Shown here: one piece after another, positions 23,688 to 32,260 of the stretch | Position numbering within the stretch: the first letter of the stretch is position 1 | Layout: every line of letters starts with the position of its first letter | NCBI RefSeq assembly: GCF_013204885.1 | Contig: NZ_JABMKX010000001.1 | Coordinates: forward strand, 415,284 to 479,283 | Direction: 5' to 3' | DNA from: Paenibacillus tritici | GTDB lineage: Bacteria > Bacillota > Bacilli > Paenibacillales > Paenibacillaceae | DNA length: 64,000 bases | The notes under the pieces: model-generated | Told to the model about the DNA's origin: nothing | What the model saw: only the letters and a program-made list of their open reading frames with translations | Databases searched by the model: none | Made by a program: the position numbers and the translations under genes

Positions 23688-24203
23688 ATGGATATTCCGG
23701 AATCAGACCACTTCAAATTGATATTTTATGAGCATTATCCAATCGTGCGCCGGAAGCTGGCGGCGCTGGTGCGGGACGAGAGTGCCGCGGATGATTTGGC
23801 GCAGGAGGTTTTTATCAGACTGTACAGGAATCCGCCAGATGATCCCGCGGCAATGGGAGCCTGGCTGCATAGAGTGCTTACACGTATAGGGTATGACTAC
23901 CTGAACAAACAGGTGAGAGAACGGCGGCTGATCAATAAGCACGAGCTGATGTACGACACGGATGCTTCCGGCCCTGCCGGAGAAGAAGTCGTGCTCGGCA
24001 AACTGGATCAGGAAGATGTGCGGAGCTGGCTGGATAGTCTGCCTGAACGGGACCGGCAGGCCCTGCTGCTTAAATACTCCGGTTACAGCTATGCGGAGAT
24101 CGCAGGAGAGCTGGGAGTGAATCCGCCGGTCGTGGGCACGCTTTTAAGCCGGGCTACCGCCAGATTGAAACAACATGCGGTGAAGTCACTTCCGCAAGAA
24201 TAA
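23688..24203 (+). CDS. ECF-type RNA polymerase sigma factor
   Basis: A 171-residue ECF sigma factor. Region 2 is FKLIFYEHYPIVRRKLAALVRDESAADDLAQEVFIRLYRNP, region 4 is WLDSLPERDRQALLLKYSGYSYAEIAGELGVNPPVVGTLLSRATARLKQ. GGAGG precedes the ATG by 11 bases and TTG 23685 by 8, so either could be used. The next gene encodes a single-TM protein that is the likely anti-sigma factor, and an ABC-2 type exporter follows. The promoter it recognises cannot be read confidently from one site. Confidence 0.88.
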   Translation: MDIPESDHFKLIFYEHYPIVRRKLAALVRDESAADDLAQEVFIRLYRNPPDDPAAMGAWLHRVLTRIGYDYLNKQVRERRLINKHELMYDTDASGPAGEEVVLGKLDQEDVRSWLDSLPERDRQALLLKYSGYSYAEIAGELGVNPPVVGTLLSRATARLKQHAVKSLPQE

Positions 24204-24226
24204 GGATATCCGGGAGGAATGAAACC

Positions 24227-25354
24227 ATGAATAGAGCAAACGGGCAGATACAGCCACAGAATACAGATGAAGCCTGGGCTAAATTACAGGAGAAGCTGGG
24301 AGACGAGCCGGTCAATCCGGTGTGGGCTACATGGGGTAAGCAAGAGACCCCTCTAGAGGAACAGACTGTCAAGGCGGATAGATCAGATAGAACAGAACCG
24401 GAAGCAGATGTTGTGCTTAAGGCATCTCAGGCGGATGATCGTGCAGCAGCGGAGCCAGTGCAGAATGCAGGGCGGAAGACACGCAGACCTGTGCTGAGCC
24501 GCACCCGCAAGTGGGCAGCAGCGGCGGCAGGCGTAGCGATTTTCGCAGCAATACTAGCTACTCCGGTAGGAAATACAGCCATGGCAGCCTTGCTGAACCA
24601 GTTCAAGATGCAGGAGGCCACTGTTGTAGAAGAAGGCGATCTGCGGGATATGTTTTATCAGATAACAGAGAATGGAAATGGAAATATTGAGCAATCCCTT
24701 GAGGCCTTCGGTGACGTCTCAATCAGTAATGGTGAGATGAAGGAGAATGTTCCGCTCAAGGATATCCAAGGCTTACTGGGCTACGAGCCGCTGAAGGGGT
24801 CCATTATGAATTCGGTCAAATTTGTTCAGGTAAGCGGGTCTCATGATATCACACTGAACCTGAAGGTGGAGGAAGTGAACAAGGCACTGAAACGCCTGGG
24901 CTCGGACAATCTGCTGCCTCCATCTGTAGATGGCAAGCCGATTACGCTTCATATCCCTGAGCAAGTGAATTACGATCTGGGCAGCGATCAGCACTGGGGA
25001 TCCTTGTCACAGATGAACACACCTGTCGTTACCGTAGACCCTTCTGTGGATCTGGACGAAGCGGTTGATGCCGTTGTGAACTTCCCGCTGATTCCAGATA
25101 ATCTGAGAAACAGCCTGCAGAAGAGCCGGATCTTGTCCGGAGATCTGCCGATGCCGCTGATTAAGGGCAGTCATGATGAACAGATTACGGTGGCTGGTAC
25201 GCCGGTGATTCTTACCGAAATGAAGTACAGTAACGGCAACAGCTATACGGCTGTCTGGGTGCAGAAGGGGCAGTTTCTGCAGCTTAGCGGCGGAGACCTC
25301 TATCCTGACCGCGAGCAGTTCATCCAGAAGGTACAGGAGTTGATCACACCATGA
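24227..25354 (+). CDS. Single-pass membrane protein, probable anti-sigma factor
   Basis: A 375-residue protein. About 95 cytoplasmic residues with a short helical N-terminus (EAWAKLQEKLGDEPV) precede one transmembrane helix (KWAAAAAGVAIFAAILATPVG, about 101-120). The remaining 250 residues would be extracellular; they contain segments such as YEPLKGSIMNSVKF and GTPVILTEMKYSNGNSYTAVWVQKGQFLQLSG like those of DUF4367 domains in anti-sigma proteins. No HXXXCXXC zinc anti-sigma motif is present. The gene lies 23 bases after the sigma gene and overlaps the ABC ATPase start by four bases (ATGA). Confidence 0.72.
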   Translation: MNRANGQIQPQNTDEAWAKLQEKLGDEPVNPVWATWGKQETPLEEQTVKADRSDRTEPEADVVLKASQADDRAAAEPVQNAGRKTRRPVLSRTRKWAAAAAGVAIFAAILATPVGNTAMAALLNQFKMQEATVVEEGDLRDMFYQITENGNGNIEQSLEAFGDVSISNGEMKENVPLKDIQGLLGYEPLKGSIMNSVKFVQVSGSHDITLNLKVEEVNKALKRLGSDNLLPPSVDGKPITLHIPEQVNYDLGSDQHWGSLSQMNTPVVTVDPSVDLDEAVDAVVNFPLIPDNLRNSLQKSRILSGDLPMPLIKGSHDEQITVAGTPVILTEMKYSNGNSYTAVWVQKGQFLQLSGGDLYPDREQFIQKVQELITP

Positions 25355-26346
25355 GCAGTATCCCTGCGATTGATGCGAACGCCTTGACCAAAGCTTATCC
25401 GAATGGACGCGGTTGCCAGGATGTTACTTTGACTGTGGGGAAAGGGGAAGCCTTCGGCTTCCTCGGCCCCAACGGTGCCGGTAAGAGTACCTTTGTCAAA
25501 ATGCTGGTCGGGCTCATCTCGCCAACGGACGGGCAGGCTTCTATCCTGGGCCATCCGCTCGGCTCTATCGAAGCCAAAATGAAGATTGGCTACCTGCCGG
25601 AGCTATACCGTTACCAGGATTGGCTGACTGGTGAAGAGGTGGTCAGGCTTCATGCCAAGCTGTGCCGGATTCCGAAATCCGTCATGGATCAGAGAATTCC
25701 TCAGCTCCTGCAGGAGGTAGGCATCGGGCTTCGCGGAGGGGACCGGGTCAAGCATTATTCCAAGGGAATGCAGCAGCGGCTGGGTCTTGCGTGTGCGCTG
25801 GTGAATGATCCGGAGATTCTGTTCCTGGATGAACCTTCCTCTGCCCTTGATCCCATCGGGAGAATGGAGGTGCGGAAGATTCTGCAGCGGCTGAAGGAAC
25901 GGGGAATTACTATTTTTCTCAACTCTCATTTACTTGAGGATGTTGAAGTGCTGTGCGACCGGATGGCTCTGCTGAGTAACGGAGCGGTCCTGCGGCACGG
26001 CAAAGTAGCGGAGATGCTGAACAAACGGACAAACTGGCATTTCAAAGTGGGCGGATACACGCCTTTTTTGCTGTCCTGGCTTAATGAGCATACAGGGTTA
26101 ACCATCCGGCAATCCGTGCCTGCGGCGGGTAAATCGGGCTATGATCCGGCACAGGAGGGGGAGTCAGATTCAAGCATCGTGTGGCTTGCGGCGGAGCTGG
26201 ATCATGAGGAACAGGCGGGCTGGCTGAACGGGCTGATGGTCCAGCAGGGGATGACGCTGTATCAGGTGATCCGCCAGACGGAGCGGCTGGAGGATTGGTT
26301 CATGGATGCGGTCGCCGGGCTCAGTCATAGGGGGGAGAAGGAATGA
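25351..26346 (+). CDS. ABC transporter ATP-binding protein
   Basis: A 331-residue ATPase of the ABC-2/CcmA group. Walker A is GPNGAGKST (about residue 38), the signature is YSKGMQQRLGLA, Walker B is ILFLDEPSSALDP, and the H-loop is NSHLLEDVE. The 90-residue C-terminal extension after the NBD is variable. Both its start and stop overlap neighbours in ATGA junctions, tying it to the anti-sigma and permease genes. Confidence 0.92.
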   Translation: MSSIPAIDANALTKAYPNGRGCQDVTLTVGKGEAFGFLGPNGAGKSTFVKMLVGLISPTDGQASILGHPLGSIEAKMKIGYLPELYRYQDWLTGEEVVRLHAKLCRIPKSVMDQRIPQLLQEVGIGLRGGDRVKHYSKGMQQRLGLACALVNDPEILFLDEPSSALDPIGRMEVRKILQRLKERGITIFLNSHLLEDVEVLCDRMALLSNGAVLRHGKVAEMLNKRTNWHFKVGGYTPFLLSWLNEHTGLTIRQSVPAAGKSGYDPAQEGESDSSIVWLAAELDHEEQAGWLNGLMVQQGMTLYQVIRQTERLEDWFMDAVAGLSHRGEKE

Positions 26347-27224
26347 GAACCATACTTGCGATGACCTGGAAGGAAATGCTGCGTAAAAAAGTGATGCTGC
26401 TAACCTTGCTCCTGACTGTTGTGTTTCTGATTGCCTTCTGGTTCGTGGCGGATACCGTGGGGAGGAACGATCCGAATACCGGAACGCTCGGGAATGGCAA
26501 CGGGTTATTCATGCAGTACATGAACGGCGCTTTTATTCTGAGCCTGGGCTTCTTCTTCGGCGCGTTTGTCATTGCCTTCCTGGCGATCTTCAGCTCCTTC
26601 TCGGTGATTGCCGGAGAAGCGGAGCAGGGGGTCATGCAGGCTCTGTTGCCCCGGCCGCTGCCGCGCTGGAAATGGTATCTTGGCCGCTGGCTGGGCTTCG
26701 TTACGCTTGGAACGATCTATGCCCTCATTCTGTTCACTGCGATTCTGCTGATTACAAGTGCTCACGCGAATGTTCCCAGAGATGCGGCCGTGCTTGTGAA
26801 GTCATTCCTATTGTTCGCATCTGTAGTTCCGTTGTTAATCTCCGTATCCATGCTGGGTTCAGGATTATTCTCGGCGCTTGGCAACGGTGTGTTCATGACA
26901 ATGCTCTACGGGGCTGGATTTCTCGGCGGGATGGTAGATAAGCTTAGCGGGTCGCTGAGACTGGAGGACGACGGACTGAAGGTGCTGAATAATCTGACCG
27001 GAATGATCTCGATGATTATGCCCGCAGATACCCTGCAGCGCCGAATGACTGTCGAGCTGTTCAGCTTGAAGGACTTGAATGGTATGGTATCCATGAATAG
27101 CGGGGCGCTTACTCTGATGAATTTCAATTCATTTCCGTCGAATACCTTTGTCGTATACGCTGTAATCTACACTGTGGTTATCTTCGGGCTGGGGCTTCTG
27201 CGCTTTCAGCGCAAGGATCTGTAG
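26343..27224 (+). CDS. ABC-2 type permease
   Basis: A 293-residue membrane protein with about six hydrophobic segments: TWKEMLRKKVMLLTLLLTVVFLIAFW at the N-terminus, SLGFFFGAFVIAFLAIFSSFSVIAGEAEQGVMQALLPRPL (a typical ABC-2 core), then further helices to VYAVIYTVVIFGLGLL. It pairs with the preceding ATPase. The substrate is unknown; sigma-controlled exporters of this type often answer envelope stress or antimicrobial peptides. Confidence 0.88.
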   Translation: MRTILAMTWKEMLRKKVMLLTLLLTVVFLIAFWFVADTVGRNDPNTGTLGNGNGLFMQYMNGAFILSLGFFFGAFVIAFLAIFSSFSVIAGEAEQGVMQALLPRPLPRWKWYLGRWLGFVTLGTIYALILFTAILLITSAHANVPRDAAVLVKSFLLFASVVPLLISVSMLGSGLFSALGNGVFMTMLYGAGFLGGMVDKLSGSLRLEDDGLKVLNNLTGMISMIMPADTLQRRMTVELFSLKDLNGMVSMNSGALTLMNFNSFPSNTFVVYAVIYTVVIFGLGLLRFQRKDL

Positions 27225-27252
27225 GAGTCAACCATGCTTACTATAAAACAAA

Positions 27253-27306
27253 CGAAGCAGCGCCCTCAAAGTTTCCCTGTTCAGGAACTTTAAGGGCGCT
27301 GCTTCG
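27253..27306 (-). terminator. Long hairpin terminator of the hxlR gene
   Basis: A 21-bp stem with one mismatch (CGAAGCAGCGCCCT and onward). On the minus strand it is followed by TTTGTTTTATAG, so it mainly ends the HxlR-type gene; it also lies after the ABC operon. Confidence 0.8.
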
Positions 27307-27321
27307 CGTGCCGGATGGCAA

Positions 27322-27648
27322 TCATTTGGTCACGCCAATCTCGATCCAATCCGTAGACCAGTTGCCGATCTCTCCAAGGATAGGAGCGAGCGCCGTACCT
27401 TTATCGGTTAACGAATACTCAATTCGCACAGGCATCTCAGGATATACAGTACGCTGTATGATCCCTTCATTCTCCATTTCCTTCAGCCGGTCGGATAATA
27501 CCTTGCCGCTTAGATTGGATAAGCAATGCTCGATTTCCCCGAACCGCCGCGGACCATCCATGAGGACGAATACAATTAGCGCAACCCAGCGTTTGCTAAG
27601 CACATCGACCGCCTTCTCGAAGCGCGGACACATCTCAAAATTATTCAT
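27322..27648 (-). CDS. HxlR family transcriptional regulator
   Basis: About 108 residues beginning MNNFEMCPRFEKAVDVLSKRW, where the N-terminal Cys is the conserved redox or aldehyde-sensing residue of many HxlR proteins. The winged helix is GPRRFGEIEHCLSNLSGKVLSDRLKEMENEGIIQR. ATG 27648 is preceded by AGGTGATCC; the ATG seven codons upstream lacks an SD. It is divergent from a GTP cyclohydrolase II gene, with two similar AT-rich sites between them. Confidence 0.87.
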   Translation of the reverse strand: MNNFEMCPRFEKAVDVLSKRWVALIVFVLMDGPRRFGEIEHCLSNLSGKVLSDRLKEMENEGIIQRTVYPEMPVRIEYSLTDKGTALAPILGEIGNWSTDWIEIGVTK

Positions 27649-27678
27649 AAGGATCACCTCAGCATTCATTATATCATA

Positions 27679-27768
27679 AACTTACAATTAGTAATCATTA
27701 ATATTTAAATATATATTATAACTTGACGAAGTTATATTACAATGATAAACTAACTTACAAATAGTTAC
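27679..27768. promoter_or_regulatory. Two HxlR-type candidate operators
   Basis: AACTTACAATTAGTAAT (27679-27695) and AACTTACAAATAGTTAC (27752-27768) are near-identical, each with the TTAC...GTAA dyad common for HxlR proteins, 73 bases apart. One is beside the hxlR start and one lies towards ribA. TTGACG at 27724 may belong to a promoter between them. Confidence 0.6.
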
Positions 27769-27914
27769 TATAGCAAATGTTGAATATCACAATTTTATAG
27801 ATCAGGCAAAGGCTAATACGCAGTTTTCGGTGAAAAGTTGCTTAGCTTACGTAATCAAAACTAAGTGTATGCTTCCGAAGCTTACACTATCAAACCTTTT
27901 AGGACGGTGCTCTC

Positions 27915-28697
27915 ATGATCAACCCCGATATCCTTACTATATTACAGAATAAAATCAAACGCATCTCCATGGATAACTCCACGAATATACTGGTCGGACC
28001 CATTACATTACCTGTCAATCTGGACGGGGAGACCCTTACCTTCAAATGGTACAGCTGGCTCAAAGTAACGGATGAAGAGCTTCAGAGTGCTGAAGGCACG
28101 CAAGCAACCGAGCTGCTCATCAGCCGCCTGTCTTCGATGAACCTTGCAGATGGACAACAGTCCAGTGTGCTGGTGTACGGGGATTTCGAGAATTCGGACG
28201 AAGCGCTGATCCGGATGCACAGCATTTGCCATACCGGCGATATCTTTGGCAGCAAACGCTGCGATTGCGGCTTCCAGCTGCATCAGTCGATGAAGATGAT
28301 TGCCCAGCATGGTTCAGGGGCACTCTTTTATCTGGCCAATCATGAAGGAAGAGGAATCGGCCTGTTCAGCAAAGCAATGGCCTATATTCTTCAGGAAGAA
28401 GGGTATGATACTGTGGAGGCCAATCTGGAGCTTGGGTTCGCGGATGATTCCCGGGACTACAAGGATGCGATCAGTGTGCTTCAGCATCTGCGCAGCCATC
28501 CGGTTACCCTGATCACCAACAATCCGAAGAAGATGGAAGCCCTTCGTGCAGCCGGAATGAATACAGTCAAGCGGGTACCGCTCTGGGGCGATGTATCGGT
28601 GTTCAATGAGAAGTATCTGCGGACCAAAGTTGCCCGCTCCGGACATTTGGAGGCTGTGCCGAGCACGGATTTTTTTGAGGGCCGGGTGGCTAAGTAA
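27915..28697 (+). CDS. ribA: GTP cyclohydrolase II (stand-alone RibA)
   Basis: A 260-residue protein. The zinc-binding and catalytic stretch RMHSICHTGDIFGSKRCDCGFQL has the three Cys ligands, and GRGIGL carries the conserved Arg. The enzyme opens GTP to 2,5-diamino-6-ribosylamino-4-pyrimidinone 5'-phosphate, the first step of riboflavin synthesis. There is no fused DHBP synthase and no rib operon nearby, so it is a second, free-standing copy perhaps with a special role. The divergent HxlR regulator may control it. The 75-residue N-terminal part is not conserved with E. coli RibA. Confidence 0.88.
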   Translation: MINPDILTILQNKIKRISMDNSTNILVGPITLPVNLDGETLTFKWYSWLKVTDEELQSAEGTQATELLISRLSSMNLADGQQSSVLVYGDFENSDEALIRMHSICHTGDIFGSKRCDCGFQLHQSMKMIAQHGSGALFYLANHEGRGIGLFSKAMAYILQEEGYDTVEANLELGFADDSRDYKDAISVLQHLRSHPVTLITNNPKKMEALRAAGMNTVKRVPLWGDVSVFNEKYLRTKVARSGHLEAVPSTDFFEGRVAK

Positions 28698-28703
28698 ACA
28701 GGC

Positions 28704-28733
28704 TGGACGGATATACATTCATTCTATTATAAT
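28704..28733 (+). promoter_or_regulatory. Candidate SigA promoter of ABC-2 operon
   Basis: TGGACG, 18 bases, TATAAT, ending 40 bases before the ATPase start. Confidence 0.5.
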
Positions 28734-28772
28734 GGGGTACTGAACCCAATACTTAGCTTAGTGAGGTAACCT

Positions 28773-29828
28773 ATGAATGCTATTCAAGTGCAGGACTTGC
28801 GCAAGACCTTCAAAGTCCAAAAAAACCGCGAGGGCCTCAAAGGGGCCTTCGCTGATTTGTTTAAACGGCAGTATACCGAAGTAACGGCAGTGAAGGATAT
28901 CTCGTTCAGTATTCCGCAAGGCGAAATCTGCGGATACATCGGGGAGAACGGGGCAGGCAAATCGACCACGATCAAAATGCTGACCGGGATTCTGGTTCCT
29001 ACTGCCGGCAGTCTGTCTGTGGGCGGATTCGTGCCTTATGAGGAACGGGAGAAGTTTGTGCAGAACATCGGCGTAGTCTTCGGCCAGCGCAGCCAGCTCT
29101 GGTGGGACATTGGGGTCATTGAGTCCTTCCAGCTTCTGCGCAAGGTATATCGTGTTCCTGAGCAGGATTTTAAAAAACGGCTGGATGAGCTTGTAGAGCG
29201 TCTGGAGCTGCAAGAGCTCCTGAACCGTCCGGTCCGCAAATTAAGTCTGGGCCAGCGGATGCGCTGCGAGCTTGTGGCGGCACTGCTGCATAATCCGTCC
29301 ATTCTGTTCCTGGATGAACCGACGATCGGCCTCGATATTGTCGTGAAGTCGGAGATCCGTGAATTTTTGAAGGATATGAACCGCGAGCATGGGACGACCA
29401 TTCTGCTGACGACTCATGATCTGCAGGATATTGAAGCCCTGTGTTCACGGGTGATCATGCTGGACGACGGGCGGATTATCTATGACGGAGGTCTGGAGGA
29501 TCTCAAGCAGCGCTGGGGAACCGGGCGTGAAGTACAGTTCCAGTTCGGAACGGCCACGAAGCTCCAGCAGCTCATTGCGTGGACTGAAGGCATGCCGGTC
29601 ACCTGGACAGCCGAGAATGAGCTTGCAGCCAAGGTATGGATTCCGCTGGAGCTGAATGTATCGGATGTGCTGGGCCGGGTGGTCGGACAGGCGGATATCA
29701 CCGATATCAAAATCATCGAAACCAACACGGATGACATCGTCCGCAGCATTTATCAGTCAGGCTCGGCGGAGAAGCCGGAAGAGCGGATCGCGGCGCTAAG
29801 TGATGAGAAAGAGGCACAACATGTCTAA
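28773..29828 (+). CDS. ABC transporter ATP-binding protein (DUF990-type exporter)
   Basis: A 351-residue ATPase. Walker A is ENGAGKSTT (about residue 55), the Q-loop region is VFGQRSQLWWDIGVIESFQLL, the signature is LSLGQRMRCELVAALL, and Walker B is ILFLDEPTIGLD. The QLWWD stretch is typical of the ATPase partner of the paired ABC-2 permeases in this operon. A C-terminal 90-residue domain follows. It begins a three-gene operon with two permeases; the next start overlaps its stop. Confidence 0.93.
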   Translation: MNAIQVQDLRKTFKVQKNREGLKGAFADLFKRQYTEVTAVKDISFSIPQGEICGYIGENGAGKSTTIKMLTGILVPTAGSLSVGGFVPYEEREKFVQNIGVVFGQRSQLWWDIGVIESFQLLRKVYRVPEQDFKKRLDELVERLELQELLNRPVRKLSLGQRMRCELVAALLHNPSILFLDEPTIGLDIVVKSEIREFLKDMNREHGTTILLTTHDLQDIEALCSRVIMLDDGRIIYDGGLEDLKQRWGTGREVQFQFGTATKLQQLIAWTEGMPVTWTAENELAAKVWIPLELNVSDVLGRVVGQADITDIKIIETNTDDIVRSIYQSGSAEKPEERIAALSDEKEAQHV

Positions 29829-30696
29829 GCAGTTGGCAACGGCAGCTTCCTCCTCCGGCAGCGGAACTCCGGGTGGCTCGCGGGAGAACGGACGGAGGCT
29901 GCTGCTTGGAGCTTATTTCGATTTCATCCGAATCCGGTTCCTGACGATGCTTGCTTACCGGGTGAATTATTACTCGGGAATTCTGATCTATACGCTCAAT
30001 ATCGGGGTCAATTATTTCACCTGGAAGGCTATTTATGGCGATGGTGAATCGCTGGGCGGCTTTACCGGAGCGCAGATGACGACGTATGTGGCGGTCTCGT
30101 GGATGGCGCGGGCCTTCTATTTCAACAACCTTGACCGCGAGATTTCAACCGACATCCGTGACGGGAGCATTGCCATACAGTTCATCCGTCCTTATAACTA
30201 CGTACTGGTCAAAATGATGCAGGGGCTGGGCGAAGGCCTGTTCCGCTTCATGATGCTGATGATCCCCGGCATGCTGATCGCCATTCTGCTGTTCCCGGTA
30301 CAGCTGCCGACAGAGGCTTCGGCTTGGGCTGGTTTCCTTGTCATGCTCTTCTTCAGCTTCCTGATCAGCTCCCAGATCAATATCATCACCGGCCTGTCCG
30401 CCTTCTTCGTGGAGAACAATGAAGGAATGATGCGGATGAAGCGCGTGGTCGTTGATCTGTTCTCAGGACTGATTGTGCCGATCACCTTGTTCCCGGACTG
30501 GTTGTCCTCTGTGCTTAAGGTTTTGCCCTTTCAAGCCATTACTTATCTGCCGGGCTCTGTATTTACAGGCCGTGTGCAGGGAGTAGGCATCTGGAATGTG
30601 CTGGGTATCCAGGTCATCTGGTTCCTGATCCTGCTCGTTCCGATTGTCTGGCTAAATCACGCAGCGCGTCAGCGGCTGTTCGTGCAGGGGGGTTAA
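29821..30696 (+). CDS. ABC-2 family permease, subunit 1
   Basis: About 291 residues from ATG 29821, with a Ser/Gly-rich N-terminal 25 residues followed by six hydrophobic segments. FDFIRIRFLTMLAYRVNYYSGILIYTLNIGVNYFTWKAI and REISTDIRDGSIAIQFIRPYNYVLVKM are typical of the ABC-2 permease group formerly called DUF990. It probably forms a heterodimer with the following gene product. The substrate is unknown. Confidence 0.88.
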   Translation: MSKQLATAASSSGSGTPGGSRENGRRLLLGAYFDFIRIRFLTMLAYRVNYYSGILIYTLNIGVNYFTWKAIYGDGESLGGFTGAQMTTYVAVSWMARAFYFNNLDREISTDIRDGSIAIQFIRPYNYVLVKMMQGLGEGLFRFMMLMIPGMLIAILLFPVQLPTEASAWAGFLVMLFFSFLISSQINIITGLSAFFVENNEGMMRMKRVVVDLFSGLIVPITLFPDWLSSVLKVLPFQAITYLPGSVFTGRVQGVGIWNVLGIQVIWFLILLVPIVWLNHAARQRLFVQGG

Positions 30697-30702
30697 GCTA
30701 GC

Positions 30703-31488
30703 ATGTACTACCTGGATTTATTGATTGAATATCTGAAGAACTATATGAAGACACGGTTGACCTACCGCGCGGATTTCTGGGTGGAGGTTATCTCCGACCT
30801 ATTGTTCCAGGCCACGAACTTCATCTTCATTCTGGTCATCTTCATGCATACCGACAGCCTGGGCGGCTGGAATCAGAACGAAGTGGTGTTCGTCTACGGC
30901 TTTTTCATGGTCCCGTTCGGCGTGTTCAGCTGCTTCGTTAATATGTGGGGCTTCAGTGAACGTTATATCGTCAAAGGCGAGATGGACCGCATTCTGACCC
31001 GGCCGGCGCATAACCTGTTCCAGATCTTCCTGGAGAATGTGGACCCGCCTTCACTGGTAGGTTCCTTCATCGGGCTGATTGTCATGGCGATCAGCGGCAG
31101 CAATCTGGGCTTGCCGTTTGAATGGTGGACCCTTCCAATGCTGATTATCCTGACACTCAGCGCGGTAGCTATTTATACAGGCATTTACACGACATTGACC
31201 TCCTTGTCGTTCTACTCGGATGCGCCAACCGGTATTCTGCCGCTGATGTACAATATTCAGACGTATGGCCGCTATCCGGTTACGATCTACAACCGGGCGA
31301 TTCAGGTGCTGCTCACCTGGATCATTCCGTTTGCTTTTGTCGGGATCTACCCGGCAGCCTTGTTCCTGCACCGTGATGAGATGAGAGGGATGGCGCTGCT
31401 GACTCCAATCGTCGGCGTGGTCTTCCTGAGCATCGGCCTGATGGCCTGGAGCTTCGGCGTCAAGCGGTACAAAGGAGCTGGTTCGTAG
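30703..31488 (+). CDS. ABC-2 family permease, subunit 2
   Basis: A 261-residue membrane protein with six hydrophobic segments: YLDLLIEYLKNYMKTRLTYRADFWVEVISDLLFQ at the start and RYIVKGEMDRILTRPAHNLFQIFLENVDP in the family-specific loop. It is a diverged relative of the preceding permease and lies 6 bases after it. GGGGGG with TTAAGCTAGC precedes the ATG. A hairpin follows about 40 bases after the stop. Confidence 0.88.
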   Translation: MYYLDLLIEYLKNYMKTRLTYRADFWVEVISDLLFQATNFIFILVIFMHTDSLGGWNQNEVVFVYGFFMVPFGVFSCFVNMWGFSERYIVKGEMDRILTRPAHNLFQIFLENVDPPSLVGSFIGLIVMAISGSNLGLPFEWWTLPMLIILTLSAVAIYTGIYTTLTSLSFYSDAPTGILPLMYNIQTYGRYPVTIYNRAIQVLLTWIIPFAFVGIYPAALFLHRDEMRGMALLTPIVGVVFLSIGLMAWSFGVKRYKGAGS

Positions 31489-31526
31489 AGGCTTGAAATT
31501 TTAGCGCTCAAAACAAGTTGACATTC

Positions 31527-31576
31527 AACAGGGTTGTCCCGCAGGTCAGATATGGCTGCCGGGACAGCCCTGTTTG
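31527..31576 (+). terminator. Probable terminator after ABC-2 operon
   Basis: AACAGGGTTGTCCCG pairs with CGGGACAGCCCTGTT (one G-U pair) with an 18-base loop, then TTGTCAT. The U-tract is weak. Confidence 0.65.
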
Positions 31577-31785
31577 TCATGAAATAGTATGTCAGGATTG
31601 GATGGATACAGATGAATGGACAATACTGGATGTGCCGGGGACACAGCGGCCGGAAGTCCAAATGTTCAGCGCAGTGACGATGAAGCTTCAAGTTCAACTC
31701 TTAAGTGCGTCTTATAAAGTTGGATTGATTAGTTCTATTGATTAGCAGTTGGATTTTATACACTTGCTGATGAAGAAATGGGCTT

Positions 31786-31940
31786 TGCTCAAGCAGTAGT
31801 TGGATAAACAACACTTAATTTCTGGGGTTCCACCCCAAGTAGCCCAAAGGAACATTAATAGATGCTGTTTATCCACTTGCTTCCGTACATTCCTCAGAAA
31901 TAGACAAATTAAGATACGTTATTCCACTTGCTTGTTACAG
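31786..31940 (+). repeat. Dispersed intergenic repeat, element B (copy 2)
   Basis: This copy shares the ordered blocks of element B with 5338-5490, including two TCCACTTGCTT boxes. It runs straight into the 40-bp tandem repeats. The whole 31489-32260 interval (772 bases) shows no convincing gene; it holds a terminator, this element and the tandem repeats. Confidence 0.82.
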
Positions 31941-32089
31941 GAGGCGGTCCCTTCGGAGCGAAGACCATAGTTTGTTACAGGAGGTGGTCCCTTCGAAGCG
32001 AAGATCATCGCTTGTTACACGAGTGGTCCCTTCGGAGCGAAGATCATCGCTTGCAACAGGAGCTGATCCCTCGGGAGCGTAGATCATCT
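31932..32089 (+). repeat. Four tandem ~40-bp repeats
   Basis: Units start at 31932, 31972, 32012 and 32051 (40, 40, 39 and about 38 bases). Each runs TTGTTACAGGAGG..GGTCCCTTCGGAGCGAAGATCATC with variation. Every unit can form a small hairpin through CTTCG/CGAAG (or close variants) and carries a GGAG-like stretch. They lie upstream of the ROK kinase gene. Confidence 0.85.
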
Positions 32090-32090
32090 A

Positions 32091-32156
32091 CACGGAGGGC
32101 TTCGGCTGGTGAAGCGAATTCTGCACGGGAGGGCTTCGGCTTAGAAGAGAATCGTG
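32091..32156 (+). repeat. Two 33-bp direct repeats
   Basis: 32091-32123 and 32124-32156 both begin CACGG(G)AGGGCTTCGGCT and are degenerate at the end. They follow directly on the 40-bp repeats. Confidence 0.7.
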
Positions 32157-32260
32157 CTATTAAGATGCTCGGAAAATCCTACCTTCCTAATGTCTGAAAG
32201 CGCATAATTAGAAGGGGGGAAGGGTTCAGCCATTCATTCAGCGGGGAAGAAGGGGAGACA

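Noticed and set aside
31518..31745. 75-codon frame after the ABC-2 operon
   Set aside because: It runs through the terminator hairpin and lacks an SD and homologous features.
31928..32197. 89-codon frame through the 40-bp tandem repeats
   Set aside because: A product of repeat structure; unit lengths of 39 and 40 break frame between copies and no SD is present.
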